64,000 bases of DNA. Source: Oricola sp. (lineage in GTDB: Bacteria > Pseudomonadota > Alphaproteobacteria > Rhizobiales > Rhizobiaceae). Under the pieces are notes generated by a model that did no database searches, had not been told where the DNA came from, and was given only the letters and a program-made list of their open reading frames with translations. Made by a program: the position numbers and the translations under genes. Location: assembly GCF_022763245.1 (NCBI RefSeq), contig NZ_JALEGV010000026.1:47887-111886 (forward strand). Direction: 5' to 3'. Below, one piece after another: positions 8,173 through 17,576 of this stretch; position 1 is the first letter of the stretch, and every line of letters starts with the position of its first letter.

Positions 8173-10218
8173 ATGCAAGACAGGCCGGCCGACGCTCTTT
8201 CCATGTCATCCGACATTCGTTCATCCGACAATCAATCACCCGACAGATCGCAATTCGTCGAGCGCAATCGCACCGAGGGACATGTCGTCTCCTGCGACGG
8301 CACGCACGCGGTCATCGCCGCACTCGCCGGCAGGGGCGATCCCGCCAGCGAGGATTACTGGGCCGTCGGCCAGTTGATCTCGATCCGCGTCGATAACAAC
8401 CGCGTCGTCGGCATGCTGTTCAAGGTCGACACCAACACCGGGCTCTGGTCCAGCGACGTCTCCAACCTGATCCACATCCACGTGGAACTGGTCGGCGAGA
8501 TCGTCGAGGACGAGCACGGCAAGGCGAAATTCACCGGCGGCATTTCCTCCTATCCGCATCTGGGCGCCATCGCCCACCGCATCCGCAAGGTCGATCTGGC
8601 CGCGATCTACGAGAACGACGACGAGCGCGCGATCCCGATCGGCTTCCTGTCGCAGAACAACGAGATTCCGGCGCTGATCTCCATCGACAGCCTGATCTCG
8701 CGTCACTTCGCCGTCGTCGGCACGACCGGCGTCGGCAAGTCGACCGCCGTGACGCTGCTCCTGCGCAAGATCGTGGGCACGCGCCCCGACGTCCGGATCC
8801 TCATCCTCGATCCGCACAACGAGTTTTCGTCCGCCTTCCCGGACCTCGCCATCACGATCAACGATTCCGATCTCGACCTGCCCTTCTGGATGTTCCGGTT
8901 GGAGGAGTTCACCGAGGTCCTGTTCCGCGGACGGCCGGCGATCCCGGAGGAAGTCGACGCGCTGCGCGACCTCATCCCCCTCGCCAAGATGCAGTTCAAG
9001 GGCAGCGGCCAGCCCCGGCTGCGCAAGTCGCATGACTCCTCGGCCATCACGTCGGACACGCCGGTCCCCTACCGCATCTCCGACCTGACCAGCCTGATCG
9101 AGGAACGCATCGGCATGCTGGAGGGACGCGCCGAACGGCCCTTCCTCAAGGCCCTGAAGAACCGCATCGACGCCGCCGCGAACGATCCGCGCTACCGCTT
9201 CATGTTCGCCAACCGCACCATCGAGGACAACATCGTCGACGTCGTGTCGTCGATCTTCCGGATCCCCGACAACGGCAAGCCGATCACCGCCTTCCAGATG
9301 AGCGGCATGCCGTCGGAAATCGTCAACTCGGTCGCCTCGGTCCTCTGCCGCCTCGCCTTCGACCTGGCGATCTGGTCGAAATCGCAGATCCAGACGCTGG
9401 TCGTCTGCGAGGAGGCGCACCGCTACATCCCGACCGACAAGACGGCCGGCTTCGCGCCGACCCGCTCGGCCATCGCCCGCATCGCCAAGGAAGGCCGCAA
9501 ATACGGCGTCTATCTGGGCATCGTCTCCCAGCGCCCCGGCGAGCTGGACGAGACGATCCTCTCCCAGTGCAACACCTTCTTCTCCATGCGGCTCGGCAAC
9601 GAGCGCGACCAGGAGATCATGCGCAAGGCGATCTCCGGTTCGTCGCGCTCCGCCATCAACTTCCTGCCTTCGCTCGCCAACCGCGAGGCGATCGCCTTCG
9701 GCCAGGGCGTTTCCACGCCGATGCGCATGACCTTCGAGAAGGTCGAGAAGGCCAAGCTTCCGGGCAACCACCTCTATGACGAGCAGGCCGCGGTCCAGAC
9801 CGGCGACGCGATGATCGAGGTGGAAGACGTCATCCACATGATGCGGTTCCCGCGCGGCGAGCATGGCGGCCCGGACGAACATTACGATCGCGGCAACGGC
9901 ATCAAGCAGCCGCTCGGCGAACGGCCGGTCGGCGAACAGCGCCCGTCGCTCGAGGGGTCCTTCCATGACGACGAGGGCCTGCTCTCGCCGAACGAGGTAT
10001 CGGCGAACCCGCTCCAGGCCGAGCGCGAGGAACTGGCGCGCCTGTTCAGCGACGATGGCGGCCTGCGCTCCGGGCGCGACCGCTTCGCCAGGCCCGAGCA
10101 CGAGCGCGACCCCGCGCCGACCTTCCGGCCGGAACCGGCCCGCCCGACGAGCCAGCCGCAATCCTCGCCGTCATCCGGCTCTTCCGGCCGCGATCTCATC
10201 AACCGCTTCCGCAAATGA
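8173..10218 (+). CDS. HerA-type ATPase (DUF87 / HAS-barrel)
   Basis: The 681-residue protein combines an N-terminal HAS-barrel-like beta domain (residues about 30-170) with a HerA/FtsK-superfamily ATPase. Walker A is GTTGVGKST at residues 183-191. Walker B with its catalytic glutamate is LVVCEEAHRY near residue 410, and an arginine-rich REGRKYGVYLGIVSQRPGE-like sensor region follows. The C-terminal 120 residues are polar and probably disordered. HerA proteins are hexameric DNA translocases acting in end resection or defence, usually with the nuclease NurA; no NurA is visible nearby. The ATG at 8173 has AAGGGA upstream and is preferred to 8203 and to the longer frame at 8050. It is divergent from the ilv operon. 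Confidence 0.8.
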   Translation: MQDRPADALSMSSDIRSSDNQSPDRSQFVERNRTEGHVVSCDGTHAVIAALAGRGDPASEDYWAVGQLISIRVDNNRVVGMLFKVDTNTGLWSSDVSNLIHIHVELVGEIVEDEHGKAKFTGGISSYPHLGAIAHRIRKVDLAAIYENDDERAIPIGFLSQNNEIPALISIDSLISRHFAVVGTTGVGKSTAVTLLLRKIVGTRPDVRILILDPHNEFSSAFPDLAITINDSDLDLPFWMFRLEEFTEVLFRGRPAIPEEVDALRDLIPLAKMQFKGSGQPRLRKSHDSSAITSDTPVPYRISDLTSLIEERIGMLEGRAERPFLKALKNRIDAAANDPRYRFMFANRTIEDNIVDVVSSIFRIPDNGKPITAFQMSGMPSEIVNSVASVLCRLAFDLAIWSKSQIQTLVVCEEAHRYIPTDKTAGFAPTRSAIARIAKEGRKYGVYLGIVSQRPGELDETILSQCNTFFSMRLGNERDQEIMRKAISGSSRSAINFLPSLANREAIAFGQGVSTPMRMTFEKVEKAKLPGNHLYDEQAAVQTGDAMIEVEDVIHMMRFPRGEHGGPDEHYDRGNGIKQPLGERPVGEQRPSLEGSFHDDEGLLSPNEVSANPLQAEREELARLFSDDGGLRSGRDRFARPEHERDPAPTFRPEPARPTSQPQSSPSSGSSGRDLINRFRK

Positions 10219-10292
10219 CGACCGGTCGCGATCCTCGCTGATCGCGGTTCGTTCGGAACAAGAGATGTGCTGGATGGGCGGCGACCGCCCCG

Positions 10293-11078
10293 TCAGGCGC
10301 AGACGCGGTTTCGACCGCCTCGCTTGGCCGCGTAGAGGTTCTCGTCGGCCCGCTTGTAGAGCGTGCCGCCCGTTTCCTTGCCGTCCCAGACCGCGATGCC
10401 GACGCTGATCGTGATCTTCAGCCGGACATTGTTGCCGAGGTTGAACACCAGGCTCGACACGGCCAGCCGCAGGCGATTGGCCATCTTCTCCAGTTCCGGC
10501 AGCGCCACGTTCGGCGCGACGATGGCGAATTCCTCGCCACCCATGCGCGCCGTGATGTCGTGGTGGCGCGTATAGTCCCGGATCGTGTCGGCAAGGCCCT
10601 TGATCACCTCGTCGCCGATGTCGTGACCATGCGTGTCGTTGATGGATTTGAACTTGTCGATGTCGAGGATCATGATCCCGAGCGGCCGCTCGATGCGCGA
10701 GAACTCCTCCATGTACTGCGCCAGCGCGTCGTCGAAATAGCGTCGGTTCTGCAGCCCGGTCATCGGGTCGGTCAGGGCCGCCCGCTGGAAGGTCTGGCTC
10801 TTCATCTCCATGGACTCGGCCTTTTCGCGCCACTGTCCGTGTTCATGCGCCTGCCTGCGGATCATCGGGTAGAAGACGACGATGCCGACCATGAGGGCCG
10901 AGATCAGCAGCCCCAATTGCAGCTGCAGCGCGGCGATGCCGCTGGCGACGGGCTCCGGAACGGACTGTCCGTCGAAGGCCCCGGACACAACGGAATTGGC
11001 CCAATAGGCGCAGACCGCGGCGCCCACCAGGAGCATCAGAAAGGCGATGAAGAACTTCTCGGTGCGATGAAGCCGCAT
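10293..11078 (-). CDS. Membrane-bound diguanylate cyclase (GGDEF)
   Basis: This 261-residue protein should make cyclic di-GMP from two GTP at the inner membrane. Two hydrophobic helices lie near residues 10-30 and 50-72, with a short periplasmic loop between them. A coiled linker leads into the GGDEF domain: LTDPMTGLQNRRYF, LDIDKFKSINDTHGH, and the active-site signature GGEEF at residues 180-184. An intact RxxD inhibitory site (RHHD) sits five residues before it, so product inhibition is expected. The periplasmic part is too short for a known sensor fold. The ATG at 11078 was chosen; GTG at 11108 would add ten residues. The end is convergent with the HerA gene. Confidence 0.88.
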   Translation of the reverse strand: MRLHRTEKFFIAFLMLLVGAAVCAYWANSVVSGAFDGQSVPEPVASGIAALQLQLGLLISALMVGIVVFYPMIRRQAHEHGQWREKAESMEMKSQTFQRAALTDPMTGLQNRRYFDDALAQYMEEFSRIERPLGIMILDIDKFKSINDTHGHDIGDEVIKGLADTIRDYTRHHDITARMGGEEFAIVAPNVALPELEKMANRLRLAVSSLVFNLGNNVRLKITISVGIAVWDGKETGGTLYKRADENLYAAKRGGRNRVCA

Positions 11079-11193
11079 GGCAGACAAACCGGTTACGGAT
11101 TCGCGCACACTAGGTCAGGCGAGTTGCACGCTCGTTAAACGGATGGGTTTAGGATTGCTTAGCGGCGTCGCTGCGATTTTAGCGGACGCGACG

Positions 11194-12090
11194 TCACGGG
11201 CGTTCGACGCGCCGCCAGCCCTCGCCGAGCTGGTTGCGGAACCAGGTCATCTGGCGCTTGGCATATTGCCGCGTGGCGGTCTTGGCGCGCGCCACCGCCT
11301 CGTCCATCGCGCATCGCCCGGCCAGCGCGTCGGCGAATTCGCGCACGCCGATCGCCTTCATCGCCGGCAGCGACGGGTCGAGATCGAGCGCGAGCAGCGC
11401 CCTCGCCTCGTCCAGCGCCCCCGCCTCGACCATCATGTCGAACCGCGTCTCGATATTGGCGTAGAGCGTGTCGCGTTCCGGCAGCACCAGATACCGCTCC
11501 GCGTCGTCCGCCTCGATCAGCGGCGTGCCCGTTTCCGCCTGCCAGTCCAGGATCGAGCGGCCCGACACCTCGTGAACCTCCAGCGCCCGAACGATCCGCT
11601 GCCCGTCGCCCGGCCGAAGCGTCGCCGCCGCGCGCGGATCACGCGCCGCCAGCACCCGATGCAGCGCCGCCGCCCCCTCTTCCGCCAGCCGCGCCCGCAT
11701 GCCCGTCCGCACCGCGTCGGGAATGGCCGGCATCGGCGACAGCCCCTGCGTCAGCGCGCGGAAATAGAGCCCCGTCCCGCCGACGAACACCAGCGGCCGG
11801 CCGGCGATCGCGTCGTCCGCCAGCACGCTCTCGACATCGTCGAGCCAGCGCCCCGTCGAATAGCTTTCGCCCGGCGGCACATGGCCGTAAAGCCTGTGGG
11901 CGGCCAGCGCCTCGTCTTCCGGCGAGGGTCGCGCCGTCAGCACCCGCAGCACGTCATAGACCTGCATGGAATCGGCGTTGACGATGACGCCGTCCATCGA
12001 CCCGGCGATTTTCATCGCCAGCGCCGACTTGCCGCTTGCCGTCGGTCCCGCTATCAACACCGCGCGCCGGGACGCCTGCCTGCCTGCCAC
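11194..12090 (-). CDS. miaA: tRNA dimethylallyltransferase
   Basis: The 298-residue enzyme transfers a dimethylallyl group to the N6 of A37 in tRNAs that read U-starting codons. The P-loop AGPTASGKS lies at residues 14-22. The family motifs NADSMQVY, VGGTGLYF (catalytic region) and RQYAKRQMTWFRNQ near the end are all present, and the length is normal. It is divergently arranged with serB, about 50 bases apart, an order often seen in Hyphomicrobiales. A long overlapping frame on the opposite strand (11077-13044) is an N-terminal extension of serB with no family resemblance and was ignored. Confidence 0.97.
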   Translation of the reverse strand: MAGRQASRRAVLIAGPTASGKSALAMKIAGSMDGVIVNADSMQVYDVLRVLTARPSPEDEALAAHRLYGHVPPGESYSTGRWLDDVESVLADDAIAGRPLVFVGGTGLYFRALTQGLSPMPAIPDAVRTGMRARLAEEGAAALHRVLAARDPRAAATLRPGDGQRIVRALEVHEVSGRSILDWQAETGTPLIEADDAERYLVLPERDTLYANIETRFDMMVEAGALDEARALLALDLDPSLPAMKAIGVREFADALAGRCAMDEAVARAKTATRQYAKRQMTWFRNQLGEGWRRVERP

Positions 12091-12141
12091 TTCCTGTCAC
12101 TCCATCGCGGTTCCGCGCTCTGCGTCCATGAGAGCCATCCC

Positions 12142-13044
12142 ATGAACACCATCATCACCCTGATTGCCAATCCCGAAGCCGGCACGCTCGACGCCGATCT
12201 TCTCCGTTCGGTCGAGGCGCCGCTCGCCGGCACGCATGTCGACTGGCTGAGCGAAGGCGAAGCCGCCGACGTCGTGATCGCCGAGCCGCTGTCCGCCGAC
12301 GACCGCGCGACGCTCGCCGACGATCTGACGTCGCGTCTCGCCGGCCTGCCGATCGATTTCGCGATCCAGACGCTGCGCCCGGAAGAGCGCCGGAAGAAGA
12401 TCCTGATCGCCGACATGGATTCCACCATGATCCGCCAGGAATGCGTCGACGAACTGGCCGACGAGGCCGGCATCGGCCCGCATGTCGCCGCCATCACGGC
12501 GCGCGCCATGAATGGCGAGATCGGCTTCGAGGGCGCGCTGCGCGAACGCGTGGCGCTGCTGCGCGACCTGCCGGTCGACGTCATCGAACGCGTCATCGCC
12601 ACCCGCATCCAGCTCATGCCCGGCGGACGCGAACTGGTCGCCACCATGAGGGCGCACGGCGCCTGGTGCGCGCTGGTCTCCGGCGGCTTCGTCGATTTCA
12701 CCAGCCGCATCGCCGCGATGATCGGCTTCCAGGAGCAGCGCGCCAACCGGCTTCTCCAGGCCGACGGCAAGCTGACCGGCGAGGTCGCCGAGCCGATCCT
12801 CGGCCGCCAGGCCAAGGCCGACGCGCTGATGGAAATCGCCGCCCGCCTCGACCTCACCCCCGCCGACGCCATCGCGGTCGGCGACGGCGCCAACGACCTG
12901 ACCATGCTCGACCTCGCCGGCACCGGCGTCGCGCTGCACGCCAAGCCGAAGGTCGCCGAACAGGCCGACATCCGCATCGACCGCAACGACCTCACGGCCC
13001 TGCTCTACATCCAGGGCTATCGCCGCGACGAGTTCGTCCGATGA
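12142..13044 (+). CDS. serB: Phosphoserine phosphatase
   Basis: The 300-residue HAD-superfamily enzyme catalyses the last step of serine synthesis, releasing phosphate from O-phosphoserine. The nucleophile motif DMDSTMIRQE is at residues 91-100 with the ECVDELAD segment after it. SGGF supplies motif II, and GDGANDL, near residue 247, motif III. The first 80 residues are the ACT-like N-terminal extension usual in rhizobial SerB. ATG at 12142 is chosen because the protein starts with the conserved N-terminal strand MNTIITLIANP. Its last four bases overlap the GNAT gene start (ATGA), so the two are co-translated. Confidence 0.96.
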   Translation: MNTIITLIANPEAGTLDADLLRSVEAPLAGTHVDWLSEGEAADVVIAEPLSADDRATLADDLTSRLAGLPIDFAIQTLRPEERRKKILIADMDSTMIRQECVDELADEAGIGPHVAAITARAMNGEIGFEGALRERVALLRDLPVDVIERVIATRIQLMPGGRELVATMRAHGAWCALVSGGFVDFTSRIAAMIGFQEQRANRLLQADGKLTGEVAEPILGRQAKADALMEIAARLDLTPADAIAVGDGANDLTMLDLAGTGVALHAKPKVAEQADIRIDRNDLTALLYIQGYRRDEFVR

Positions 13045-13607
13045 TGCGCGTCGAGACCGAGCGCCTGATCATGCGCCCGTGGGAAGAGCGCGACCGCGAC
13101 CTCTTCTACGAGATCAACTCCGATCCCGAGGTCATGGCGTTCTTTCCCATGCGCCGGACGCGCGAGCAGGCGGACGCCTTCTTCGACACGCTGCTCGATC
13201 GCCAGAAGAACCGTGTCACCTTCTCGGCGCTGGAACTGCGCGAAACCGGCAAATGCATCGGCTTCTGCGGCCTGCACGAGGACAATATCGAACCGCATTT
13301 CCCGGCCGGCACGGTCGAGATCGGCTGGCGCCTCGTCACGCGGGCCTGGGGCAAGGGCTATGTCACGGAAGGCGCGCGCGCCGCGCTGGCCTACGGCTTC
13401 ACGCAGATGGGCCTTGCCGAGATCGTGTCCTTCGCGGTCCACGACAATCACCGCTCCACGGCGGTGATGGAGCGCATCGGCATGCGCCGCGATCCCGGCT
13501 CCGATTTCGACTATTTCAAGATCCCGGACACGCATCCGCATCTCAAGCGCCACGTCGTCTACCGGATTTCCGCCGAGGATTGGCGCAGCAAAAAGGGCGG
13601 TCACTGA
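13041..13607 (+). CDS. GNAT-family acetyltransferase (RimJ/RimL type)
   Basis: The 188-residue protein has the standard GNAT core: TERLIMRPWEERD at the start, WRLVTRAWGKGYVTEGARA as the acetyl-CoA-binding motif A (Q/R-x-x-G-x-G/A variant), and IVSFAVHDNHRSTAVMERIG as motif B. It is the Acetyltransf_3 branch, whose members acetylate protein N-termini, amino acids or antibiotics; the acceptor is not predictable. It overlaps serB by four bases. The stop codon lies inside the terminator hairpin at 13590-13618. A translationally coupled serB-GNAT pair suggests co-regulation but not necessarily shared function. Confidence 0.85.
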   Translation: MMRVETERLIMRPWEERDRDLFYEINSDPEVMAFFPMRRTREQADAFFDTLLDRQKNRVTFSALELRETGKCIGFCGLHEDNIEPHFPAGTVEIGWRLVTRAWGKGYVTEGARAALAYGFTQMGLAEIVSFAVHDNHRSTAVMERIGMRRDPGSDFDYFKIPDTHPHLKRHVVYRISAEDWRSKKGGH

Positions 13608-13618
13608 CCGCCCTTTTT
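13590..13618. terminator. Bidirectional terminator between GNAT gene and degP
   Basis: GGGCGGTCA and TGACCGCCC form a nearly perfect hairpin flanked by AAAAA on the left and TTTTT on the right. It can end transcription of the GNAT gene rightward and of degP leftward. The GNAT stop codon is part of the right arm. Confidence 0.85.
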
Positions 13619-13641
13619 CATGTCTCGTCCGACGAGGTCCG

Positions 13642-15150
13642 TCAGTCGATCCGGATCGTCGCGAAGCGCAACTCGCCGGTCTTGGCCGCGAGCATCAAAA
13701 GCGCGTTGCGGCGGTTGTCTTCCTTCAGCTTGTCGATCGCCTCGACCACGTCCTTCGGCGAGGTGACGGTCTCCTGCGCGATCTCCACGATCGTCTCGCC
13801 CGGCTGAATGCCCTTTTCGGCTGCTGCCGATTCGGGATCGACTGCGAGGATCACGACGCCGCGTTCCACGCTCTCGCCGATGCCGAACGCCTCGCGCTGC
13901 GCCTCGTCCAGTTCGGCCAGCGTCATGCCGAAGAGTTCGACGGTCGCCGGCTCTTCCTGGGCCGCGCCGTCTTCCTCCTGCTCGGGCGTCGCCATGGCAA
14001 CGTCGGTGTCTTCCAGCCGGCCGAGCGTCACGTCCACGGTCATCCGCTCGCCCTTGCGGATCAATTCCACCTCGACCGCCTTGCCGACGGGGCTGTCGGC
14101 AACGATGCGCGGCAAGGCGCGCGCATTGTCCACGTCGCGCCCGTCGAAACGCAGGATCACGTCGCCCGGTTCGATGGTGCCGTCGTCGACCGGCCCGCCC
14201 TTGATGATGCCGGCGACGAGCGCGCCCTTCGCATTGTCCATGCCGAGGCTTTCCGCGATGTCGTCGGTGACCGACTGGATGCGCACGCCGAGCCAGCCGC
14301 GCCGCGTCTCGCCGAATTCCACCAGCTGGTCGATGACGTGCTGCGCCAGTTCGGCCGGGATCGAGAAGCCGATGCCGATGGAGCCGCCGGACGGCGAGAT
14401 GATCGCCGTGTTGATGCCGATGACCTCGCCCTTCATGTTGAACAGCGGCCCGCCGGAATTGCCGCGGTTGATGGCGGCGTCCGTCTGGATGAAGTCGTCA
14501 TAGGGCCCGGAATTGATGTCGCGGCCGATCGCCGAGATGATGCCGAGCGTCACCGTGCCGCCGAGGCCGAACGGGTTGCCGATCGCCAGCACCCAGTCGC
14601 CGACCCGCGCCGTGTCGGAATCGCCGAACGGCACCGCCTTGAGCTGCTTGTCGCCCGGATCGATCTTCAACACCGCGATGTCGGTCTTCGGGTCGTGGCC
14701 GAGGACTTCCGCCTTGATCTTGGTGCCATCGTTGAAATTGACGCTGACCTCGTCGGCGCCCTCGATGACGTGGTTGTTGGTCACGACGATGCCGCTCTCG
14801 TCGACGACGAAGCCGGAGCCGAGCGACTGCACCTGGCGCGAGCGCGGCCCGCCGCCGTCCTGCTGCTGGTCGAAGAACTCGTCGAAGAATTCCTGGAACG
14901 GCGACCCTTCCGGCACCTCCGGGCGCGGCACGTTCTGGTCGCTGCCGCCGACCGTCTGCGACGTCGAGATGTTGACGACGGAATCGAGCAGCCGGGCCGA
15001 GATGTCGGCGACCGATGCCGGCCCCTCCTGGGCGTCGGCGAAGCGTGCCGGAGCGCCGGGCAGCATCGCCCCGCCCGCGACGATCGCCAGCGACAGCATG
15101 GCAGCGCCGGCCAGCCGCAAGGGTTTCAGGGCCAAGGTGTCGAGAACCAT
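13642..15150 (-). CDS. degP: Do-like periplasmic serine protease
   Basis: The 502-residue HtrA/Do protease degrades or refolds damaged envelope proteins. A signal peptide covers residues about 1-40 (ends near ARFADA). The catalytic triad is H127 (TNNHVIEG), D157 (DPKTDIAVLKI) and S232 (RGNSGGPLF). Two PDZ domains follow, about residues 270-380 and 400-495. Its Q/G-rich loop after residue 95 resembles the LA loop. Downstream on the same strand would be nothing: it ends at a bidirectional terminator. Upstream lies the DUF2065-hflC-hflK membrane-protease module, about 140 bases away, a combination conserved in rhizobia. Confidence 0.95.
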   Translation of the reverse strand: MVLDTLALKPLRLAGAAMLSLAIVAGGAMLPGAPARFADAQEGPASVADISARLLDSVVNISTSQTVGGSDQNVPRPEVPEGSPFQEFFDEFFDQQQDGGGPRSRQVQSLGSGFVVDESGIVVTNNHVIEGADEVSVNFNDGTKIKAEVLGHDPKTDIAVLKIDPGDKQLKAVPFGDSDTARVGDWVLAIGNPFGLGGTVTLGIISAIGRDINSGPYDDFIQTDAAINRGNSGGPLFNMKGEVIGINTAIISPSGGSIGIGFSIPAELAQHVIDQLVEFGETRRGWLGVRIQSVTDDIAESLGMDNAKGALVAGIIKGGPVDDGTIEPGDVILRFDGRDVDNARALPRIVADSPVGKAVEVELIRKGERMTVDVTLGRLEDTDVAMATPEQEEDGAAQEEPATVELFGMTLAELDEAQREAFGIGESVERGVVILAVDPESAAAEKGIQPGETIVEIAQETVTSPKDVVEAIDKLKEDNRRNALLMLAAKTGELRFATIRID

Positions 15151-15292
15151 CGGATTGCCTCCAAAAAATACCGCGAGAAATGCCGGTCAAGGGACCGTTC
15201 GGTCACATGGCGAAACCTAGGGCCCGCCATGTTCGGCACAAACGGACGTCACGCATATGTGACAAGCGTGGCCGCTTTGTGAAGGGCTGCCA

Positions 15293-15481
15293 TCACACGT
15301 AATGCGCCAGCCAGATCAGCGCCAGGCCGGCGCATGCCGCGGCGAGTCCCGCCCGACGCAGGATCTCGTCGGGCGTTTCCAGCAGCATCGCCGCCATGCG
15401 CTTGGCGAAATTGGGGATCCCGCCATAAAGAAAGCCCTCGATCACAAGCATGAGACCGAGGGCCGTCAGGAAGATGGTCAT
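15293..15481 (-). CDS. DUF2065 small membrane protein
   Basis: The 62-residue protein has two membrane helices with a typical DUF2065 layout: TALGLMLVIEGFLYGGIPNFA, then AKRMAAML, and a second helix ending LIWLAHYV. Its function is unknown, but it is regularly found directly after hflC. Its ATG overlaps the hflC stop by four bases (15478-15481), so it is part of the hflKC operon and may be an accessory of the HflKC-FtsH complex; that role is inferred from position. Confidence 0.85.
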   Translation of the reverse strand: MTIFLTALGLMLVIEGFLYGGIPNFAKRMAAMLLETPDEILRRAGLAAACAGLALIWLAHYV

Positions 15482-16401
15482 TGCGGCGCTTGTCGCCCGG
15501 CTCCCGCCGGAGGCGTCGCGCCGGTCGCGTCCTTGAAGAACTTGAAGAACTCCGAGTTCGGCGACAGCACCATCGTCGTGTCGGAGCCTTCCAGCGCCCG
15601 CTGATAGGCCGCCATCGAGCGGTAGAACTCGAAGAACTCCGGATCGCGGCCGAAGGCGTCGGCGAAGATGCCGTTCCTCTGGGCGTCGCCCTCACCGCGC
15701 AAGATCTCCGATTCACGCTGCGCCTCGGCGACGATCTCGATGACCTGGCGGTCTGCGACGGCGCGGATGCGGCGTGCCGTTTCACGGCCGCGGGCGCGGA
15801 TGCGCTCGGCCTCGGCCAGACGTTCCGCCTTCATGCGGTCGAAGGTCTGCTGCGAGACTTCTGCCGTCAGGTCGGTCCGCACGATGCGCACGTCCTCGAC
15901 GCTCAGGCCCAGGTTCTGCGCGTCGGGACGAACCAGATCGCGCACCTGGCGCATCATCTCGGCGCGTTCTTCCGACAGGGCCGCCTCGAACGAGCGCAGG
16001 CCGTAGACCCGGCGCAGCGCCGCGTCGAAACGCGTGCGCAGGCGGTCGGCGGCCTGGCGCAGGTCGCCGGAAACCGTTTCGCGGAACTTGCGCGCGTCGG
16101 TGATCTTGAAGGTCAGGAAGGCGTCCACCTCGTAGAAGCGGCCACCCGAGACCTGCACCGGCGGCTGATCGGCGAGGTCGAGGCGCAACAGGCGGTCCTC
16201 GATGATCTGCACCGTGTCAGCGCCGGCAAACGAGAACGGCAGCTTGAAATAGAGGCCCGGCTCGGTCTTCACGTCCTGGATCTCGCCGAAGCGAAGGACG
16301 ATCGCCTGCTGGCGCTCATTGACGACGAAAACCGAGGCGTAGACTGCGATCAGAACGACCGCGACGGCGATGCCGATAAGTGTCAGACGGTTCGAATTCA
16401 T
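15478..16401 (-). CDS. hflC: HflC, membrane modulator of FtsH protease
   Basis: The 307-residue SPFH/prohibitin-family protein has one N-terminal membrane anchor (about residues 7-27, LIGIAVAVVLIAVYASVFVV) followed by the periplasmic SPFH domain. Signatures are VNERQQAIVLRFGEIQ, DVRIVRTDLTAEVSQQTFDR and the helical RMKAERLAEAERIRARG. With HflK it forms a large cage around FtsH and modulates degradation of membrane proteins. It overlaps the hflK stop by one base and the DUF2065 start by four bases. Length and order are normal for the family. Confidence 0.96.
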   Translation of the reverse strand: MNSNRLTLIGIAVAVVLIAVYASVFVVNERQQAIVLRFGEIQDVKTEPGLYFKLPFSFAGADTVQIIEDRLLRLDLADQPPVQVSGGRFYEVDAFLTFKITDARKFRETVSGDLRQAADRLRTRFDAALRRVYGLRSFEAALSEERAEMMRQVRDLVRPDAQNLGLSVEDVRIVRTDLTAEVSQQTFDRMKAERLAEAERIRARGRETARRIRAVADRQVIEIVAEAQRESEILRGEGDAQRNGIFADAFGRDPEFFEFYRSMAAYQRALEGSDTTMVLSPNSEFFKFFKDATGATPPAGAGRQAPQ

Positions 16402-17513
16402 TACTGTGCGCCTCCCGTCGTGGTGCGGCGACCCTGGACTTCAGGCAGCGGCAGATAGGGCACGACGCCCGGTCCGCCGCCATTCTCGTCCATGATGATC
16501 TTGTTGGAATCGGCCAGGACCCGTTCCATCGTTTCCAGGAACAGGCGCTTGCGCGTCACTTCCGGCGCCAGCTTGTACTGGTCGTAGATGGAGATGAAGC
16601 GCTGCGCCTCACCTTCGGCTTCCTGCACGACGCGGGTCGCGTAGGCGGACGCGTCTTCGCGGATCTGCGCGGCTTCACCGCGCGCTTCGCCGAGCTTCTG
16701 GTTCGAATACTGGTTGGCTTCCTCGCGGAACTGGTCTTCGTTCTGCTCGGCGCGCTGCACTTCCTCGAAGGCGTCGGCCACTTCACGCGGCGGCGCGGCG
16801 TCCTCGATGGACACGGTGTTGATCGCGATGCCCGCGCCATACTCGTCCAGCGTCGCCTGCATCGAGGTGCGAACCTCGTCGGCGATCGCCGCGCGGTTGT
16901 CACGGAAGACGTCCTGCGCCGGACGGCGGCCGACGATCTCGCGCATGCCGCTTTCGGCGACCTGGCGCACCATCTCGTCGGGAGACGCCACGTTGAACAG
17001 ATAGGCCGCCGGATCGATGACGGAGTAGAGAACCGCGAACTGCACGTCGACGATGTTCTGGTCGCCCGACAGCATCAGGCCGGAGTTCGCGCCGACGCCG
17101 CTCGTGCCCACCGAAATCTGGTTTTCGACGATGCGAACCGTCTCGACCGTCTCGATCGGCCACCAGTGCCAGTGCAGGCCCGGACCGGACAGTTCCGCCT
17201 TGGGCTTGCCGAACAGCAGCTCCACGGCGCGTTCGTCGGTATCGACCTGGTAGAGGCCCTGGATGACGTAGAGAACGAGAAGGCCGGCGCCGACCAGGCC
17301 GAACAGGAGCGGGCTTCCGCCTCCGCCGCCGGGCATCGCCCGTTTCAGCCGGTCCTGGCCGCGTTTGATGATTTCCTCGAGATCCGGCGGTTGTCCGCCC
17401 GGCTTCTGCGGGCCGCGCGGGCCGGACGGTCCCTGGCCCCACGGGCCTCCGCCATTATTGCCTCCGCCGCCCCATGGGCCGCCGCCTCCACCGTTCTGAT
17501 TGCTCCAGGGCAT
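16401..17513 (-). CDS. hflK: HflK, membrane modulator of FtsH protease
   Basis: The 370-residue partner of HflC begins with a glycine/proline-rich cytoplasmic tail (residues about 5-50), then one membrane helix (LLFGLVGAGLLVLYVIQGLY) and an SPFH domain (DTDERAVELLFGKPKAELSG, then LSGDQNIVDVQFAVLYSV). The C-terminal helices are long and charged. The start MPWSNQN at 17513 has GAGAGGA five bases upstream, and the longer frame to 17750 overlaps the promoter and was rejected. HflKC regulates FtsH. A predicted promoter (17577-17605) and a terminator-like hairpin (17533-17563) precede it. Confidence 0.95.
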   Translation of the reverse strand: MPWSNQNGGGGGPWGGGGNNGGGPWGQGPSGPRGPQKPGGQPPDLEEIIKRGQDRLKRAMPGGGGGSPLLFGLVGAGLLVLYVIQGLYQVDTDERAVELLFGKPKAELSGPGLHWHWWPIETVETVRIVENQISVGTSGVGANSGLMLSGDQNIVDVQFAVLYSVIDPAAYLFNVASPDEMVRQVAESGMREIVGRRPAQDVFRDNRAAIADEVRTSMQATLDEYGAGIAINTVSIEDAAPPREVADAFEEVQRAEQNEDQFREEANQYSNQKLGEARGEAAQIREDASAYATRVVQEAEGEAQRFISIYDQYKLAPEVTRKRLFLETMERVLADSNKIIMDENGGGPGVVPYLPLPEVQGRRTTTGGAQ

Positions 17514-17532
17514 CCATGTCCTCTCAGATTGC

Positions 17533-17563
17533 AAAAAGACCGCCGGATAACGCATCCGACGGC
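17533..17563 (-). terminator. Terminator-like hairpin in the hflK leader
   Basis: On the minus strand ten bases (17563-17554) pair with ten bases (17548-17539) over a five-base loop, and TTTTT follows at 17537-17533. It lies between the predicted hflK promoter and the ribosome site, so it would act on hflKC transcripts, not on the divergent gene. It could be a conditional terminator or RNA-stability element; no leader peptide is evident. Confidence 0.5.
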
Positions 17564-17576
17564 GTACTCTCCGGCT

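Noticed and set aside
10219..10292. Hairpin CGCGATC / GATCGCG between the HerA and GGDEF genes as terminator
   Set aside because: The stem is only seven bases with no T-run on either side, so it is too weak to call.
11077..12141. N-terminal extension of serB antisense to miaA
   Set aside because: The conserved start of SerB is at 12142, and the extension is a shadow of miaA.
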